Source: Pseudocoprococcus catus (GTDB lineage Bacteria; Bacillota; Clostridia; Lachnospirales; Lachnospiraceae). Taken from it: a stretch of DNA of 64,000 nt. The stretch spans positions 124,001 through 188,000 of the forward strand of contig NZ_JAAXCM010000021.1 of assembly GCF_019734885.1 (NCBI RefSeq), read 5' to 3'. Each line of letters opens with the position of its first letter. The first letter of the stretch is position 1. This document shows, piece after piece, positions 16,621 through 25,190 of this stretch. The notes under the pieces were generated by a model. The model did not search any database. It saw nothing but the letters and a program-made list of their open reading frames with translations, and was not told the origin of the DNA. The position numbers and the translations under genes are program-made.

Positions 16621-17922
16621 ATGAGTGAAATGAAAACGACAAGTGCTAAGAAAACATCTGGGTATAATTTCGGCTTAAAAGGTTGGCGGATTATCGGCTT
16701 TGAAATTGTGATGTTATTCTTTATGACAGGTATTACGGTGGATGGTCTCAATACCATCGTTCCGAAGATGGCAGCTTACCACAACTGGAGTTCGGATGTA
16801 TTGCTTTCCATTTCTACACCAGCATCAATTGTAGCATTATTTGCCTGTGTTATGTGGGCTGCATTTATTGAGAAAGGCGGCTTAAAGCGTGTCACGCTGA
16901 TTACGATGGTACTTGCAGGTATCAGTTTGATTGCCTATGGTAATTCGGTCAACGTGGTGATGTATGCGATCAGCCTTGTATGTGTAGTCACATTTATTAA
17001 TGCTTTTGCATGTAACTGTGGTTTTGCGATTGTTGCGAATTGGTTTCCGACAAAGTCTGGTATTGCGAATGGTATCGCAACGATTGGGATGAATCTGGCC
17101 AGCGCGATTATCAACTGGGTGCTGACAGGTCTTTCTAATGTATTTGAAATTACAGGTGCCCTGACGGTGCTTGGTATCGTGTTATTTGTCCTGGCAGGTC
17201 TTGTAGCGCTGTTTGTGAAGGGAACACCAGAAGAAGATGGCTGTTATCCTGATAATGATCCTGCCGTTGCAGAGATGTTAAAGAACGAAGAAATGCCTGC
17301 AGAAATTGGCAGCCAGTTCTCTTATAAAGATGCAATTAAGAATAAGTATGTATGGATGTATGGTATTGGCAATGGCTTCTTCGGTCTTGCAACAGTGGGT
17401 ATTATGTCACAGCTTTTATCCTTCTTCCAGGAAGTCAGAGGCTATGATGCCAGCAGTGCATTGACGATGTTGACAATTGCTGCCGTGATCGGTATTGCAG
17501 GTGCATGGATCTGGGGCGCGGTTGACCAGAAACTTGGACCACAGAAGACTTGTCTGATTTTTGGTATCTGGTATCTGGCAGGTATTATTCTGCTGATTTC
17601 GCCGTTAAAAATCGGTATGTATGTTGGTTTGATCATGCTGGGCGCGTCTATTGGTGGAAATGGACAGTTTGGCCCTGTACTGGCTGCACAGGCTTTTGGA
17701 CGTAAAGATTTTTCTGTTTCCTTTTCATGCATGAATATGATTAGTGGTATTGTCAGATCCTGTTCTTATGCCGTTCTGGCCGTGTTACATTCTATGTCAA
17801 ATGGTTATTCTGCACCATACACTGTTTTTGGCATTATCGCAGTTGTGGGTGGTTGCATGATCTTTGCCATGAAAGAAAAGAAAAAAGAGGATGTGGATGA
17901 AGATACAGTCGCTGCTTACTAA
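16621..17922 (+). CDS. OFA-family MFS transporter 1
   Basis: 433 residues with about 12 hydrophobic segments in two groups of six and a central cytosolic loop (KGTPEEDGCYPDNDPAVAEMLK). The loop signature TPEExGxxPD and the segment NWFPTKSGIANGIATIG are typical of the oxalate/formate antiporter (OFA) branch of the major facilitator superfamily, which carries small organic anions. It is about 70% identical by eye to the second copy at 20073. Probable role: import of the substrate of this island or exchange with an acidic product. Start ATG follows AAAGGAG by 9 nt. Confidence 0.88.
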   Translation: MSEMKTTSAKKTSGYNFGLKGWRIIGFEIVMLFFMTGITVDGLNTIVPKMAAYHNWSSDVLLSISTPASIVALFACVMWAAFIEKGGLKRVTLITMVLAGISLIAYGNSVNVVMYAISLVCVVTFINAFACNCGFAIVANWFPTKSGIANGIATIGMNLASAIINWVLTGLSNVFEITGALTVLGIVLFVLAGLVALFVKGTPEEDGCYPDNDPAVAEMLKNEEMPAEIGSQFSYKDAIKNKYVWMYGIGNGFFGLATVGIMSQLLSFFQEVRGYDASSALTMLTIAAVIGIAGAWIWGAVDQKLGPQKTCLIFGIWYLAGIILLISPLKIGMYVGLIMLGASIGGNGQFGPVLAAQAFGRKDFSVSFSCMNMISGIVRSCSYAVLAVLHSMSNGYSAPYTVFGIIAVVGGCMIFAMKEKKKEDVDEDTVAAY

Positions 17923-17952
17923 TGGGTAAAAATTAAAATAAAAGAATAAATA

Positions 17953-18019
17953 AAAAAATATCCCAGGTTATTTGTGAAGACTTCGAGATGAAGCGATACA
18001 AATCATCGGGGATATTTTT
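17953..18019. terminator. Terminator after OFA transporter 1
   Basis: AAAAATATCCC (17953-17963) pairs with GGGGATATTTTT (18008-18019), with an inner ATTTGT/ACAAAT stem; T-rich on either strand. A second hairpin (AAGCGC...GCGCTT, about 18023-18060) follows and could end the convergent minus-strand gene. Confidence 0.8.
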
Positions 18020-18070
18020 ACTTTAAGCGCGCAAAGAGTCGTTTGCGGCGCTTTGCGCTTGTACAAAAAA

Positions 18071-18583
18071 TTATTTTGTGATCTGAGGGGTATCAAATTT
18101 CTTGGTGCAGTAGGTTAAGCCCAGGCCACAGATCATTGCCAGAATAATGCCGACAAACAATGTGAAAGCGAGACCTGCAACGTTGCTGCCGCCCTGAGAG
18201 AAGGTCAGGCAGACACCGGCAAAGATAAACGGCATAAAGCCAAGCGGTGTTGCACCCAGCAGTTTGATGTGGATGTACATGGTGATGGCTGTACCAACGA
18301 GGATGGCCACAAAGCTTGCCATTTCAGCTGACATATGACATGTGCTGCCGAAGAAGTTGATGAGGATAAAGTCGAACTGACCCCATGCCAGACCGCAAAA
18401 TGCGGAAAGAATCATACCCGGCACCTGCTTTGGTGCGCCGCCCATACCGAAGTAAATAGCCATGCAGACAAACATGATCCAGGGCACGCCGAATGAACCG
18501 AAGTAAACAGTGTAAAAGTGATTAAAAAGCGCAGACCAGAAGCTGGTCCAGATAGCAAAACAAATAACAGTTTTGTGACTCAT
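18071..18583 (-). CDS. DUF1097 membrane protein
   Basis: 170 residues with about five hydrophobic segments, small-residue rich (PWIMFVCMAIYFGMGG, LVGTAITMYIHIKLLGATPLGFMPFIFAGVCLTFSQGG). The Gly-rich pattern matches the DUF1097 inner-membrane family, whose function is unknown. ATG 18583 is used because CAGGAGA lies 7 nt upstream; the open frame has 42 more codons with no ribosome site. It follows the phosphotriesterase-like gene by 148 bp on the same strand and is probably co-transcribed, so it could be an accessory channel for the island. Confidence 0.75.
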   Translation of the reverse strand: MSHKTVICFAIWTSFWSALFNHFYTVYFGSFGVPWIMFVCMAIYFGMGGAPKQVPGMILSAFCGLAWGQFDFILINFFGSTCHMSAEMASFVAILVGTAITMYIHIKLLGATPLGFMPFIFAGVCLTFSQGGSNVAGLAFTLFVGIILAMICGLGLTYCTKKFDTPQITK

Positions 18584-18731
18584 GAAAAATCTCCTGTAAA
18601 TAATCGTTATAATAATCGTGTAGCAATTCAGGGGCAGAATATTCGCTTCCATAGCCGTACGGTTAATCAGATTCTGTATATGCATCGGTGTGTAAGCGTG
18701 TGTATTCATTCTTGCCTTCCTTATTAATAGG

Positions 18732-19709
18732 CTAGCCGAAGATAGTCATTGGGTTAGCTGCAAGAAGCGCATCGATCTGTTCTTCTGTCATGCCGCGTTT
18801 TGCAAGACCAGGAAGAACTCTGGCACCGATATCTGTGATATTGGCCCATTTCATAGCTTCCTGCATAAATGGTGTCATGATCAGACCACGGCCGAGGTTG
18901 ACATTGACAGAGTCGTGGCCGAGAAGGATCTTGTTGCCGTAGCCTTTGTCAGAAAGCGTTTTAATCAGATCCATACGCTGTTCATCTGTCGGTGTATGGA
19001 AAAGTTCGCCTTCAAGACCGAAACGATCCAGGTTGACGTAAACACCCTGCTTCAGAACGGCCTCGTGGTAGTCAACATCCGTGCTGCCGCACATATGACC
19101 GATGGCGATCTTGGACGGATCAGCACCGTTAGCAATTAAGAGCTGCGCCTGTTCTGGTCCCATTGTACCGAGCTGTGTGTGGGTAATGATAACGCATCCT
19201 GTTTCCTTCTGAGCACGTGCAGCGGCTTTGAAGAAGATTTCCTCTGTAGGTGTGATTTCATTGAAGCTGCTGGCCAGTTTGATGACGCCGGCTTTGATAT
19301 CTGTGCCTTCGATTCCTTTTGTAAGCTCAGTAACCATCATTTCGTAGATTTCTTCTTCAATGTTAGCGAAGCCTCTTCTGAAATTCCAGTAAGCATAAGC
19401 ACTCTCAGCCTGGAAGTAATAACCGGTAGAACAGATGATGTTCATGCCTGTCATATCAGAAATCTTTTTCAGAAAACGTACGTTACGACCACATTCGTTG
19501 GTGGTTGCGTCAACAATTGTATTGATACCATATGCGCGTGCATCATCAACCGCTTTCAGACAGTCTCTTGTGTATTCTTCTTCTTTAAAACCACCGAGTG
19601 TGGCATCACCCTGGAAACCACAGAAACCGAATAAGAAATGTTCATGCATCAGTGTACGGCCAAGTTCAGAAGCAGCCACAGGACCTGTTACTGTATTGAC
19701 GTAATTCAT
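18732..19709 (-). CDS. Phosphotriesterase-family metal hydrolase (lactonase-like)
   Basis: 325 residues, TIM-barrel amidohydrolase. The binuclear metal set is visible: H22-x-H24 (MHEHFLFG), K144 (GVIKLASS, the carbamylated bridging Lys), H177 (IITHTQLG), H205 (IGHMCGS) and D266 (LLGHDS). Family members hydrolyse lactones, esters or cyclic amides. In this island it could open a lactone (for example one formed from a hydroxy- or keto-hexanoate) or a ring. Start ATG follows AAGGAGGA. Transcribed divergently from the second OFA transporter, with a shared 363-bp control region. Confidence 0.88.
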   Translation of the reverse strand: MNYVNTVTGPVAASELGRTLMHEHFLFGFCGFQGDATLGGFKEEEYTRDCLKAVDDARAYGINTIVDATTNECGRNVRFLKKISDMTGMNIICSTGYYFQAESAYAYWNFRRGFANIEEEIYEMMVTELTKGIEGTDIKAGVIKLASSFNEITPTEEIFFKAAARAQKETGCVIITHTQLGTMGPEQAQLLIANGADPSKIAIGHMCGSTDVDYHEAVLKQGVYVNLDRFGLEGELFHTPTDEQRMDLIKTLSDKGYGNKILLGHDSVNVNLGRGLIMTPFMQEAMKWANITDIGARVLPGLAKRGMTEEQIDALLAANPMTIFG

Positions 19710-20072
19710 TGTAAATCCTCCTTAAATAGTATGATATTGTCTCTAATGAGCTACTATTAAGTATAATCTAAAAAAAGGGGTAACGCCAATATTCTATGGC
19801 AAAATCATGAAAATGATTTGGTATAGGCCTATGCACTCTGTGAAAAGTTGGCACGGTTATCTAAAAAAAGAATAAAATGTATAATTTGTTATAACCTTTT
19901 GTTATAAAAGCAAAACATAAAGTGCATTTCCATTATTTGCTATAGTTTGTTAAAATAATCTCAAGATTAAATGATTCCGAAAAAGCGCGCAAGGGAGAAT
20001 TTATTTTTAACCGCTATTTTGCAACAAAGTTATTTTTTGCACGATTATGCATGAAGGAGAGGATTTAAGATC
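19710..20072. promoter_or_regulatory. Divergent control region, hydrolase and OFA transporter 2
   Basis: 363 bp, AT-rich. TTGGCACG (19848-19855, the reverse of CGTGCCAA) lies 140 bp from the hydrolase start, preceded by TGAAAAG as at 24951. GTTATAA elements recur near 19880-19905. No ORF. A LysR-type activator encoded at 25191 is a candidate ligand-responsive regulator. Confidence 0.5.
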
Positions 20073-21347
20073 ATGAGTGAAAACAAAAAGAACGTCGATC
20101 TTAACAAAGTAAGTTATAATTTTGGTACAAAAGGCTGGACTGTTATCGGTTTTGAAATCGTAATGCTGTTCTTTATGACAGGTATTACAGTTGACGGTCT
20201 GAACACAATCGTACCTATGATGGCAGCATTCCATGGCTGGAACCAGGATGTCCTGTTATCAATTTCTACACCGGCTTCCATTATCGCATTGTTCGCATGT
20301 GTATTGTGGGCTGCATTTATTGAAAAAGCCGGTCTGAAAAAGACAACTATTATCACAATGGTACTTGCTGGTATCAGTATGATCGCTTACGGTAATGCCG
20401 TTAACATTGCAATGTATGCTGTTGCACTTGTTTGTATTGTTACATTTATTAATGCATTTGCATGCAACTGTGGTTTCGCTATCTGCGCAAACTGGTTCCC
20501 TACCAAAAAAGGTATCGTTATGGGTATCACGACAATTGGTATGAACCTTGCAAGTGCCCTGATCAACTGGATTTTGACAGGTCTTTCAGGCCGTTTCCAG
20601 ATTTCTGGTGCTTTATCTATTCTTGGTATTGCGATTATTGTTCTGGCTGTTCTTCTTGGTCTCTTGGTTAAAGGTACACCTGAAGAAGCTGGATGCTATC
20701 CTGATAATGACCCTGAAATCGCTGCTATCATCAAGGCAGAAGAAGAAGGCGTTAAGGAAATGGAGAAAGTTTCCTATGCAGGCGCTTTAAAGAACAAATA
20801 TGTCTGGATTTTTGGTCTTGGCGCAGGCTGCTTTGGTCTTGCAACTGTAGGTATCATGTCTCAGTTAGTTGGTTATTTCATGGCTGCAAGAGGTTACGAA
20901 TTAACAGGCGCTCTGTCCATGCTGACGATCGCAGCTGTTATCGGTATGATCGGTTCATGGGCATGGGGTATTGTTGACCAGAAGCTCGGTACACAGAAAG
21001 CTTGCCTGCTGTTCGGTATCTGGTATTTTGTTGGTATCGCATTTTTGATCGCACCTCCAACACCTTGCATGTACATTGGACTTTTCATGCTCGGCGGTGC
21101 TATCGGCGGTAACGGTAACTTCCTTCCATCCCTGGCAGCTCAGGCATTTGGTCGTAAAGACTTTAACGTATCTTATGCCTGCATGAACATGATCAATGGT
21201 ATCATAAGATCCTGCTCATTCTTTGTACTTGCTGTACTGCGCTCAATGACAAGCGGTTATACAGTACCTTACATGGTATTTGCTGTTATCGCTGTTATCG
21301 GTGGTATCCTGATCGTAGCTGTAAAGGAAAAGAAAGCTATTCAGTAA
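20073..21347 (+). CDS. OFA-family MFS transporter 2
   Basis: 424 residues, 12 hydrophobic segments, the same central loop signature (KGTPEEAGCYPDNDPEIAAI) and NWFPTKKGIVMGITTIG as the first copy. The close identity over the full length indicates duplication within the island. Codon use is of the highly expressed kind (GGTATC, CTTGCA), unlike the first copy, which hints at different expression levels or different substrates. Start ATG follows GAAGGAGAGG. Likely carries an organic anion; direction unknown. Confidence 0.88.
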   Translation: MSENKKNVDLNKVSYNFGTKGWTVIGFEIVMLFFMTGITVDGLNTIVPMMAAFHGWNQDVLLSISTPASIIALFACVLWAAFIEKAGLKKTTIITMVLAGISMIAYGNAVNIAMYAVALVCIVTFINAFACNCGFAICANWFPTKKGIVMGITTIGMNLASALINWILTGLSGRFQISGALSILGIAIIVLAVLLGLLVKGTPEEAGCYPDNDPEIAAIIKAEEEGVKEMEKVSYAGALKNKYVWIFGLGAGCFGLATVGIMSQLVGYFMAARGYELTGALSMLTIAAVIGMIGSWAWGIVDQKLGTQKACLLFGIWYFVGIAFLIAPPTPCMYIGLFMLGGAIGGNGNFLPSLAAQAFGRKDFNVSYACMNMINGIIRSCSFFVLAVLRSMTSGYTVPYMVFAVIAVIGGILIVAVKEKKAIQ

Positions 21348-21393
21348 GATAAAAAAATAAAATGACGATAGCCGTGTAGTCAATGCACGTACA

Positions 21394-21433
21394 GAAAGCC
21401 GCAGAATTGAAGAAATTTGATTCTGCGGCTTTC
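21394..21433 (+). terminator. Terminator after OFA transporter 2
   Basis: GAAAGCCGCAGAAT (21394-21407) pairs perfectly with ATTCTGCGGCTTTC (21420-21433), followed by CTTATCCTT. Confidence 0.85.
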
Positions 21434-21508
21434 CTTATCCTTCTAGGCATAGTAATATGTAGATCCGGTAATTATGAGGATTTGGTATAATGATGAGGAT
21501 ATTATGAA

Positions 21509-21538
21509 TTGGCGAGAGTGGTGCGGCGATGCTATAAT
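21509..21538 (+). promoter_or_regulatory. Promoter of MBL hydrolase gene
   Basis: TTGGCG (21509-21514) and TATAAT (21533-21538), spacing 18 bp. It overlaps the upstream extension of the open frame, which argues that the true start is downstream at 21620. Confidence 0.55.
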
Positions 21539-21619
21539 AGTACCAGTGAATGCCGGGATAATCGGCGAAAGACATTCGAACCTGAAAGAGATCAGAAAAT
21601 AATGATAAAGGAGAAAAAG

Positions 21620-22510
21620 GTGAAAGTTTACTATATTGACGAAGATATTAAGGGAACCTGTTTTCTGGTTCAGGGAGAGCAGGAAGCGATACTATTTGAC
21701 CCTGGGATGGCCTACTATGGTGAAACCGTTGTTCAGCGTGTGAAAGAAATATTAGGTACGCAGCCGCTGCGGGCCGTTTTTCTGACACATTCCCATTACG
21801 ATCATGTGGCTGCACTGCCTTATGTCAGACAGGCATGGCCGGAGATTAAAGCATATGCAGCAGAATACGCATGTCATATTTTTGAAAAGACAAAAGCAAA
21901 GCAGATGATGTTTCATATGTCGAAGACAGCAGCGGAAGAATCACATCATGAATGGAAGAGTGACGATTACAAAGGGGAGCTGTTATATGCGGATAAGCCG
22001 CTTGAAGATGGCGACCGGATTGCGTTGGGTGAGTTTGTAGTGGAGGTGATCGAGACGATTGGGCATACACAGTGCTCGGTATCCTTCCTGATCAATGATG
22101 AGGTGATGATCTCATCTGAGACGATCGGTCTGGAAGGGGATTTTGAAGGGGGATATGTACCGGCATTCCTGATTAGCTATAAGAAGACAGTGGACAGTCT
22201 GCGCCGTACCAGAGAGGCAGATCCGAAGCAGCTTTATATGCCGCACCGGGGACTTGTGATTCCGGACGAACGCTATTGGAAGTATATGGAGAAAGGCCTT
22301 GCGGCAACAAAAGATGAGATTATCCGTATCCTGGCATCCTGTCCGACAACAGAAGAACAGATACTTGAAATGGAAGAAGTTTTCTGGAAGAAAGCGGCAG
22401 ATGGCGCATGGCCGAGAGAAGCCTTTGATATGAATGCGAAAGCAATGCTCAGAACCGTGGCGGCAGAATTTCCCGAAGAACTTTCAAAAGCGAAAAGTAT
22501 TCAAAAATAA
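21620..22510 (+). CDS. Metallo-beta-lactamase-fold hydrolase
   Basis: 296 residues from a GTG start that has AAAGGAG 6 nt upstream (ATG 21602 is the alternative). Metal ligands H57-S-H59-Y-D61-H62, a later His in ETIGHTQCS, and MPHRG fit the MBL superfamily (glyoxalase II-like). The C-terminal third is helical (TTEEQILEMEEVFWKKAADGAWPREAFDMNAKAMLRT), like the substrate lid of MBL thioesterases and quorum lactonases. It may hydrolyse a thioester or lactone of the island pathway. Transcribed singly, facing the crotonase genes. Confidence 0.82.
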   Translation: MKVYYIDEDIKGTCFLVQGEQEAILFDPGMAYYGETVVQRVKEILGTQPLRAVFLTHSHYDHVAALPYVRQAWPEIKAYAAEYACHIFEKTKAKQMMFHMSKTAAEESHHEWKSDDYKGELLYADKPLEDGDRIALGEFVVEVIETIGHTQCSVSFLINDEVMISSETIGLEGDFEGGYVPAFLISYKKTVDSLRRTREADPKQLYMPHRGLVIPDERYWKYMEKGLAATKDEIIRILASCPTTEEQILEMEEVFWKKAADGAWPREAFDMNAKAMLRTVAAEFPEELSKAKSIQK

Positions 22511-22541
22511 CAGCGATGAAAAGCACTTATGTTAAGTAGAA

Positions 22542-22601
22542 AGAGTGCACTCGATAAGATGAGACGTGCGGACGCGCGCCATAGATTACCTAGTGCACTC
22601 T
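22542..22601. terminator. Bidirectional terminator, MBL gene and crotonase A
   Basis: AGAGTGCACT (22542-22551) pairs with AGTGCACTCT (22592-22601) over a 40-nt GC-rich loop; T-rich sequence follows on the plus strand. Confidence 0.7.
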
Positions 22602-22606
22602 ATTTT

Positions 22607-23641
22607 TTATTTATTCAGTTTTTGGGCCGGAGCCGGACGATATGGCTTAACCGGTTTGATCACATATGGATTTTCGATTTCGCCTGCTTCGACTTTTTTG
22701 AACCATTCAGCAGCTCTGTCGGCCATGCCTGCCCAGTGCTCAGCTGTCATTGGTTCCTGCATATCTGTTGTGGCATAACGATAATCTGCCACACGGCTGA
22801 TGTATTTCTCATCCTGCTGAGCGGAATGTTCGTCACCGAGGTCACCTGCAGCCACACGAAGAAGGGAACCATACTGTTCGCTGACTGTGTGAAGCTTCAG
22901 ATCCTCAACAAGGAGTTTCTTCAGAGGACGTTTAGCCAGGTTGGACATGATTGTACGGTTTTCGTAGGACATGAGTTTCCACATGCGGGCGATTTCCCAT
23001 GCACGTTCAACAGCTTTGCCCTTAGGAACAACTTCACTGACCATACCATGATCAAGCATGTCTTTAGCTGTGAACTGTCTTGTTGTCATCATGTAGTAGT
23101 TACCACGTTTTGTTCCGAAGTAATGCTGGCACATAAGACCCATAGCATCACCAGGTACCAGACCACCCTGAGCGTGAGGAACTTCCATAACAGTATCTTC
23201 TGTACAGATAGTCACATCGCTTAAGAAAGCGGAATCCCAGTGGAAACCAGGCCCAGGTACAGCGCCGATTGTAGGAACATCAAGGTCGAATACCATGTTC
23301 TTGATCAGGTTTGTATCATCAAAGTACTGATGCTGGAAACGCTGTGTAGGAAGTTCAGAATATGTTTCCCAACCGTTAGGATCAGATTCTACCATCCAGC
23401 TGTCGCCGATATGAGTGAAGATGATGATTTCGTTCTTGAAGTCAAGAGAAAGAACTCTTACTAACTGGTTGATGGCACGATGGGACATACCGCTGTGGTG
23501 CATAGGGCCATCGTTTGTCTTCCATGTTACCTGAAGAATACCATCTTCACGGTACAGATCTGCAAAATCTTTGAACCATTCTTTGTATTCTTCGAGTTCC
23601 GGCAGTTTGGCGTAAGGTGCCATTGGTTTATTGTTACACAT
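22607..23641 (-). CDS. 6-oxocamphor hydrolase-like crotonase A
   Basis: 344 residues, longer than ordinary enoyl-CoA hydratases. The core GPGFHWDSAFLSDVTICTEDTV, PHAQGGLVPGDAMG and GTKRGNYYMMTTRQF is of the crotonase fold. His133, His155, Asp164 and Glu254 (one less than in copy B) stand where 6-oxocamphor hydrolase has, as I recall, His122, His145, Asp154 and Glu244. That enzyme cleaves a cyclic beta-diketone by a retro-Claisen hydrolysis without CoA. The expected CoA-binding and hydratase Glu pair is not evident. Start MCNNKP follows AGGAGG by 7 nt. Second gene of a tandem pair about 96% identical; probably co-transcribed with copy B. Confidence 0.8.
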   Translation of the reverse strand: MCNNKPMAPYAKLPELEEYKEWFKDFADLYREDGILQVTWKTNDGPMHHSGMSHRAINQLVRVLSLDFKNEIIIFTHIGDSWMVESDPNGWETYSELPTQRFQHQYFDDTNLIKNMVFDLDVPTIGAVPGPGFHWDSAFLSDVTICTEDTVMEVPHAQGGLVPGDAMGLMCQHYFGTKRGNYYMMTTRQFTAKDMLDHGMVSEVVPKGKAVERAWEIARMWKLMSYENRTIMSNLAKRPLKKLLVEDLKLHTVSEQYGSLLRVAAGDLGDEHSAQQDEKYISRVADYRYATTDMQEPMTAEHWAGMADRAAEWFKKVEAGEIENPYVIKPVKPYRPAPAQKLNK

Positions 23642-23735
23642 AATCATACCTCCTGATAATTGTATAAAAAGGCGATCTTCTGTCAAGGAAGACCGCCTTT
23701 GAGGTGAAATCGGTCATCAATACCGATTGCTGTTA

Positions 23736-24773
23736 TTATTTATTTAATTTCTTAGCTGGAGCTGGACGATAAGGTTTTACTGGCTTGCTTGTATCGAATG
23801 GGTTTTCGATTTCGCCTGCTTCAACCTTCTTGAACCAGTCTGCTGCTCTGTTAGCCATGCCAGCCCAATGTTCAGCTGTCATTGGTTCCTGCATATCGGT
23901 TGTTGCGTAACGATAATCGTTAACACGGCTGATGTATTTTTCATCCTGCTGTGCGGAATGTTCGTCACCAAGATCACCGGCAGCTATACGAAGAAGAGAA
24001 CCATACTGTTCGCTGACTGTGTGAAGCTTCAGATCCTCAACAAGGAGTTTCTTCAGAGGACGTTTAGCCAGGTTGGACATGATTGTACGGTTTTCGTAGG
24101 ACATGAGTTTCCACATGCGGGCGATTTCCCATGCACGTTCAACAGCTTTGCCCTTAGGAACAACTTCGCTTACCATACCATGATCAAGCATGTCTTTAGC
24201 TGTGAACTGTCTTGTTGTCATCATGTAGTAGTTACCACGTTTGGTTCCAAAGTAATGCTGGCACATAAGACCCATAGCATCACCAGGTACCAGACCGCCC
24301 TGGGCATGTGGAACTTCCATAACAGTATCTTCTGTACAGATAGTCACATCACTTAAGAAAGCGGAATCCCAGTGGAAACCAGGACCAGGTACAGCACCGA
24401 TTGTAGGAACATCAAGATCGAATACCATGTTCTTGATCAGGTTTGTATCATCAAAGTACTGATGCTGGAAACGCTGTGTAGGAAGTTCAGAATATGTTTC
24501 CCAACCGTTAGGGTCAGATTCTGTCATCCAGTTGTCACCGATATGAGTGAAGATGATGATTTCGTTCTTGAAGTCAAGAGAAAGAACTCTTACTAACTGA
24601 CCGATTGCACGATGGGACATACCGCTGTGGTGCATAGGGCCATCGTTTGTCTTCCATGTTACCTGAAGGATACCATCTTCACGGTAAAGGTCAGCAAAGT
24701 CTTTGAACCATTCTTTGTATTCTTCGAGTTCCGGCAGTTTGGCGTAAGGTGCCATTGGCTTATTGTCGCACAT
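23736..24773 (-). CDS. 6-oxocamphor hydrolase-like crotonase B
   Basis: 345 residues, differing from copy A at only a dozen or so sites, mostly in the last 60 residues. Proposed catalytic residues: His134, His156, Asp165, Glu255. The C-terminal extension (TAEHWAGMANRAADWFKKVEAGEIENPF) is shared by both. Best guess is a hydrolase opening a cyclic 1,3-diketone, such as a dihydro-phloroglucinol or dihydro-resorcinol, to an oxo-acid; a CoA-ester ring hydrolase of the Oah type is the main alternative. ATG follows AGGAGG. First gene of the pair; its upstream region carries the CGTGCCAA motif. Confidence 0.8.
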   Translation of the reverse strand: MCDNKPMAPYAKLPELEEYKEWFKDFADLYREDGILQVTWKTNDGPMHHSGMSHRAIGQLVRVLSLDFKNEIIIFTHIGDNWMTESDPNGWETYSELPTQRFQHQYFDDTNLIKNMVFDLDVPTIGAVPGPGFHWDSAFLSDVTICTEDTVMEVPHAQGGLVPGDAMGLMCQHYFGTKRGNYYMMTTRQFTAKDMLDHGMVSEVVPKGKAVERAWEIARMWKLMSYENRTIMSNLAKRPLKKLLVEDLKLHTVSEQYGSLLRIAAGDLGDEHSAQQDEKYISRVNDYRYATTDMQEPMTAEHWAGMANRAADWFKKVEAGEIENPFDTSKPVKPYRPAPAKKLNK

Positions 24774-25149
24774 AAATAATACCTCCTGTGTTTTACATAC
24801 ATTCTTTAAAAATTAATTTAATGTTTGCGTTTTTTTATTCGCTGTTCGCTTAAGTGTATTATACAATAGTCCGTCTTTGATGGGAAATGTCGTTTCCAAA
24901 CAGGTTTATGCAAAAGACGAATAATCGTTCTTTCACTTTCTGCATGAAAGTTGGCACGGGAAAATTGTGAAAAATGCTATGCCAAAAAGCAGTGAAAACA
25001 TGAAATATTGTTATGTTTTTTTTACATAACGCTTTTTTATAGATAGAATTTCCATTTGAAGGGTAAAATTGTTATACTCACCTTGAAGCAAGTTATACTA
25101 TACAGAATACGACATATTAGTTTACTTGATTGTTACAAACATTAAAAAA
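24774..25149 (-). promoter_or_regulatory. Control region of the crotonase pair
   Basis: On the minus strand a TATAAT lies at 24858-24863 with a weak -35 (TTCCCA) 17 bp before it. TTGGCACG is at 24951-24958, i.e. CGTGCCAA 180 bp upstream of the start in gene orientation, within GAAAGTTGGCACGG, nearly the same as at 19845. A GTTATGT/ACATAAC hairpin with T8 loop lies at about 25011-25029. No ORF. Confidence 0.5.
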
Positions 25150-25176
25150 GGAGCAACTGCACTAAGCAATTGCTCC
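25150..25176 (-). terminator. Terminator of the LysR gene
   Basis: GGAGCAA and TTGCTCC (25150-25176) enclose a CTGC...GCA loop; read on the minus strand a run of T6 follows. Confidence 0.85.
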
Positions 25177-25190
25177 AACCCTCCCCCTGA

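Noticed and set aside
22529-23224. Long plus-strand open frame opposite crotonase A, mirrored opposite copy B
   Set aside because: Explained by codon bias of the minus-strand genes; the same shadow appears in the duplicate.
19848-24958. TTGGCACG as a sigma-54 -24 element
   Set aside because: No GC element at the required distance downstream in any of the four cases, and no sigma-54 activator gene is seen.
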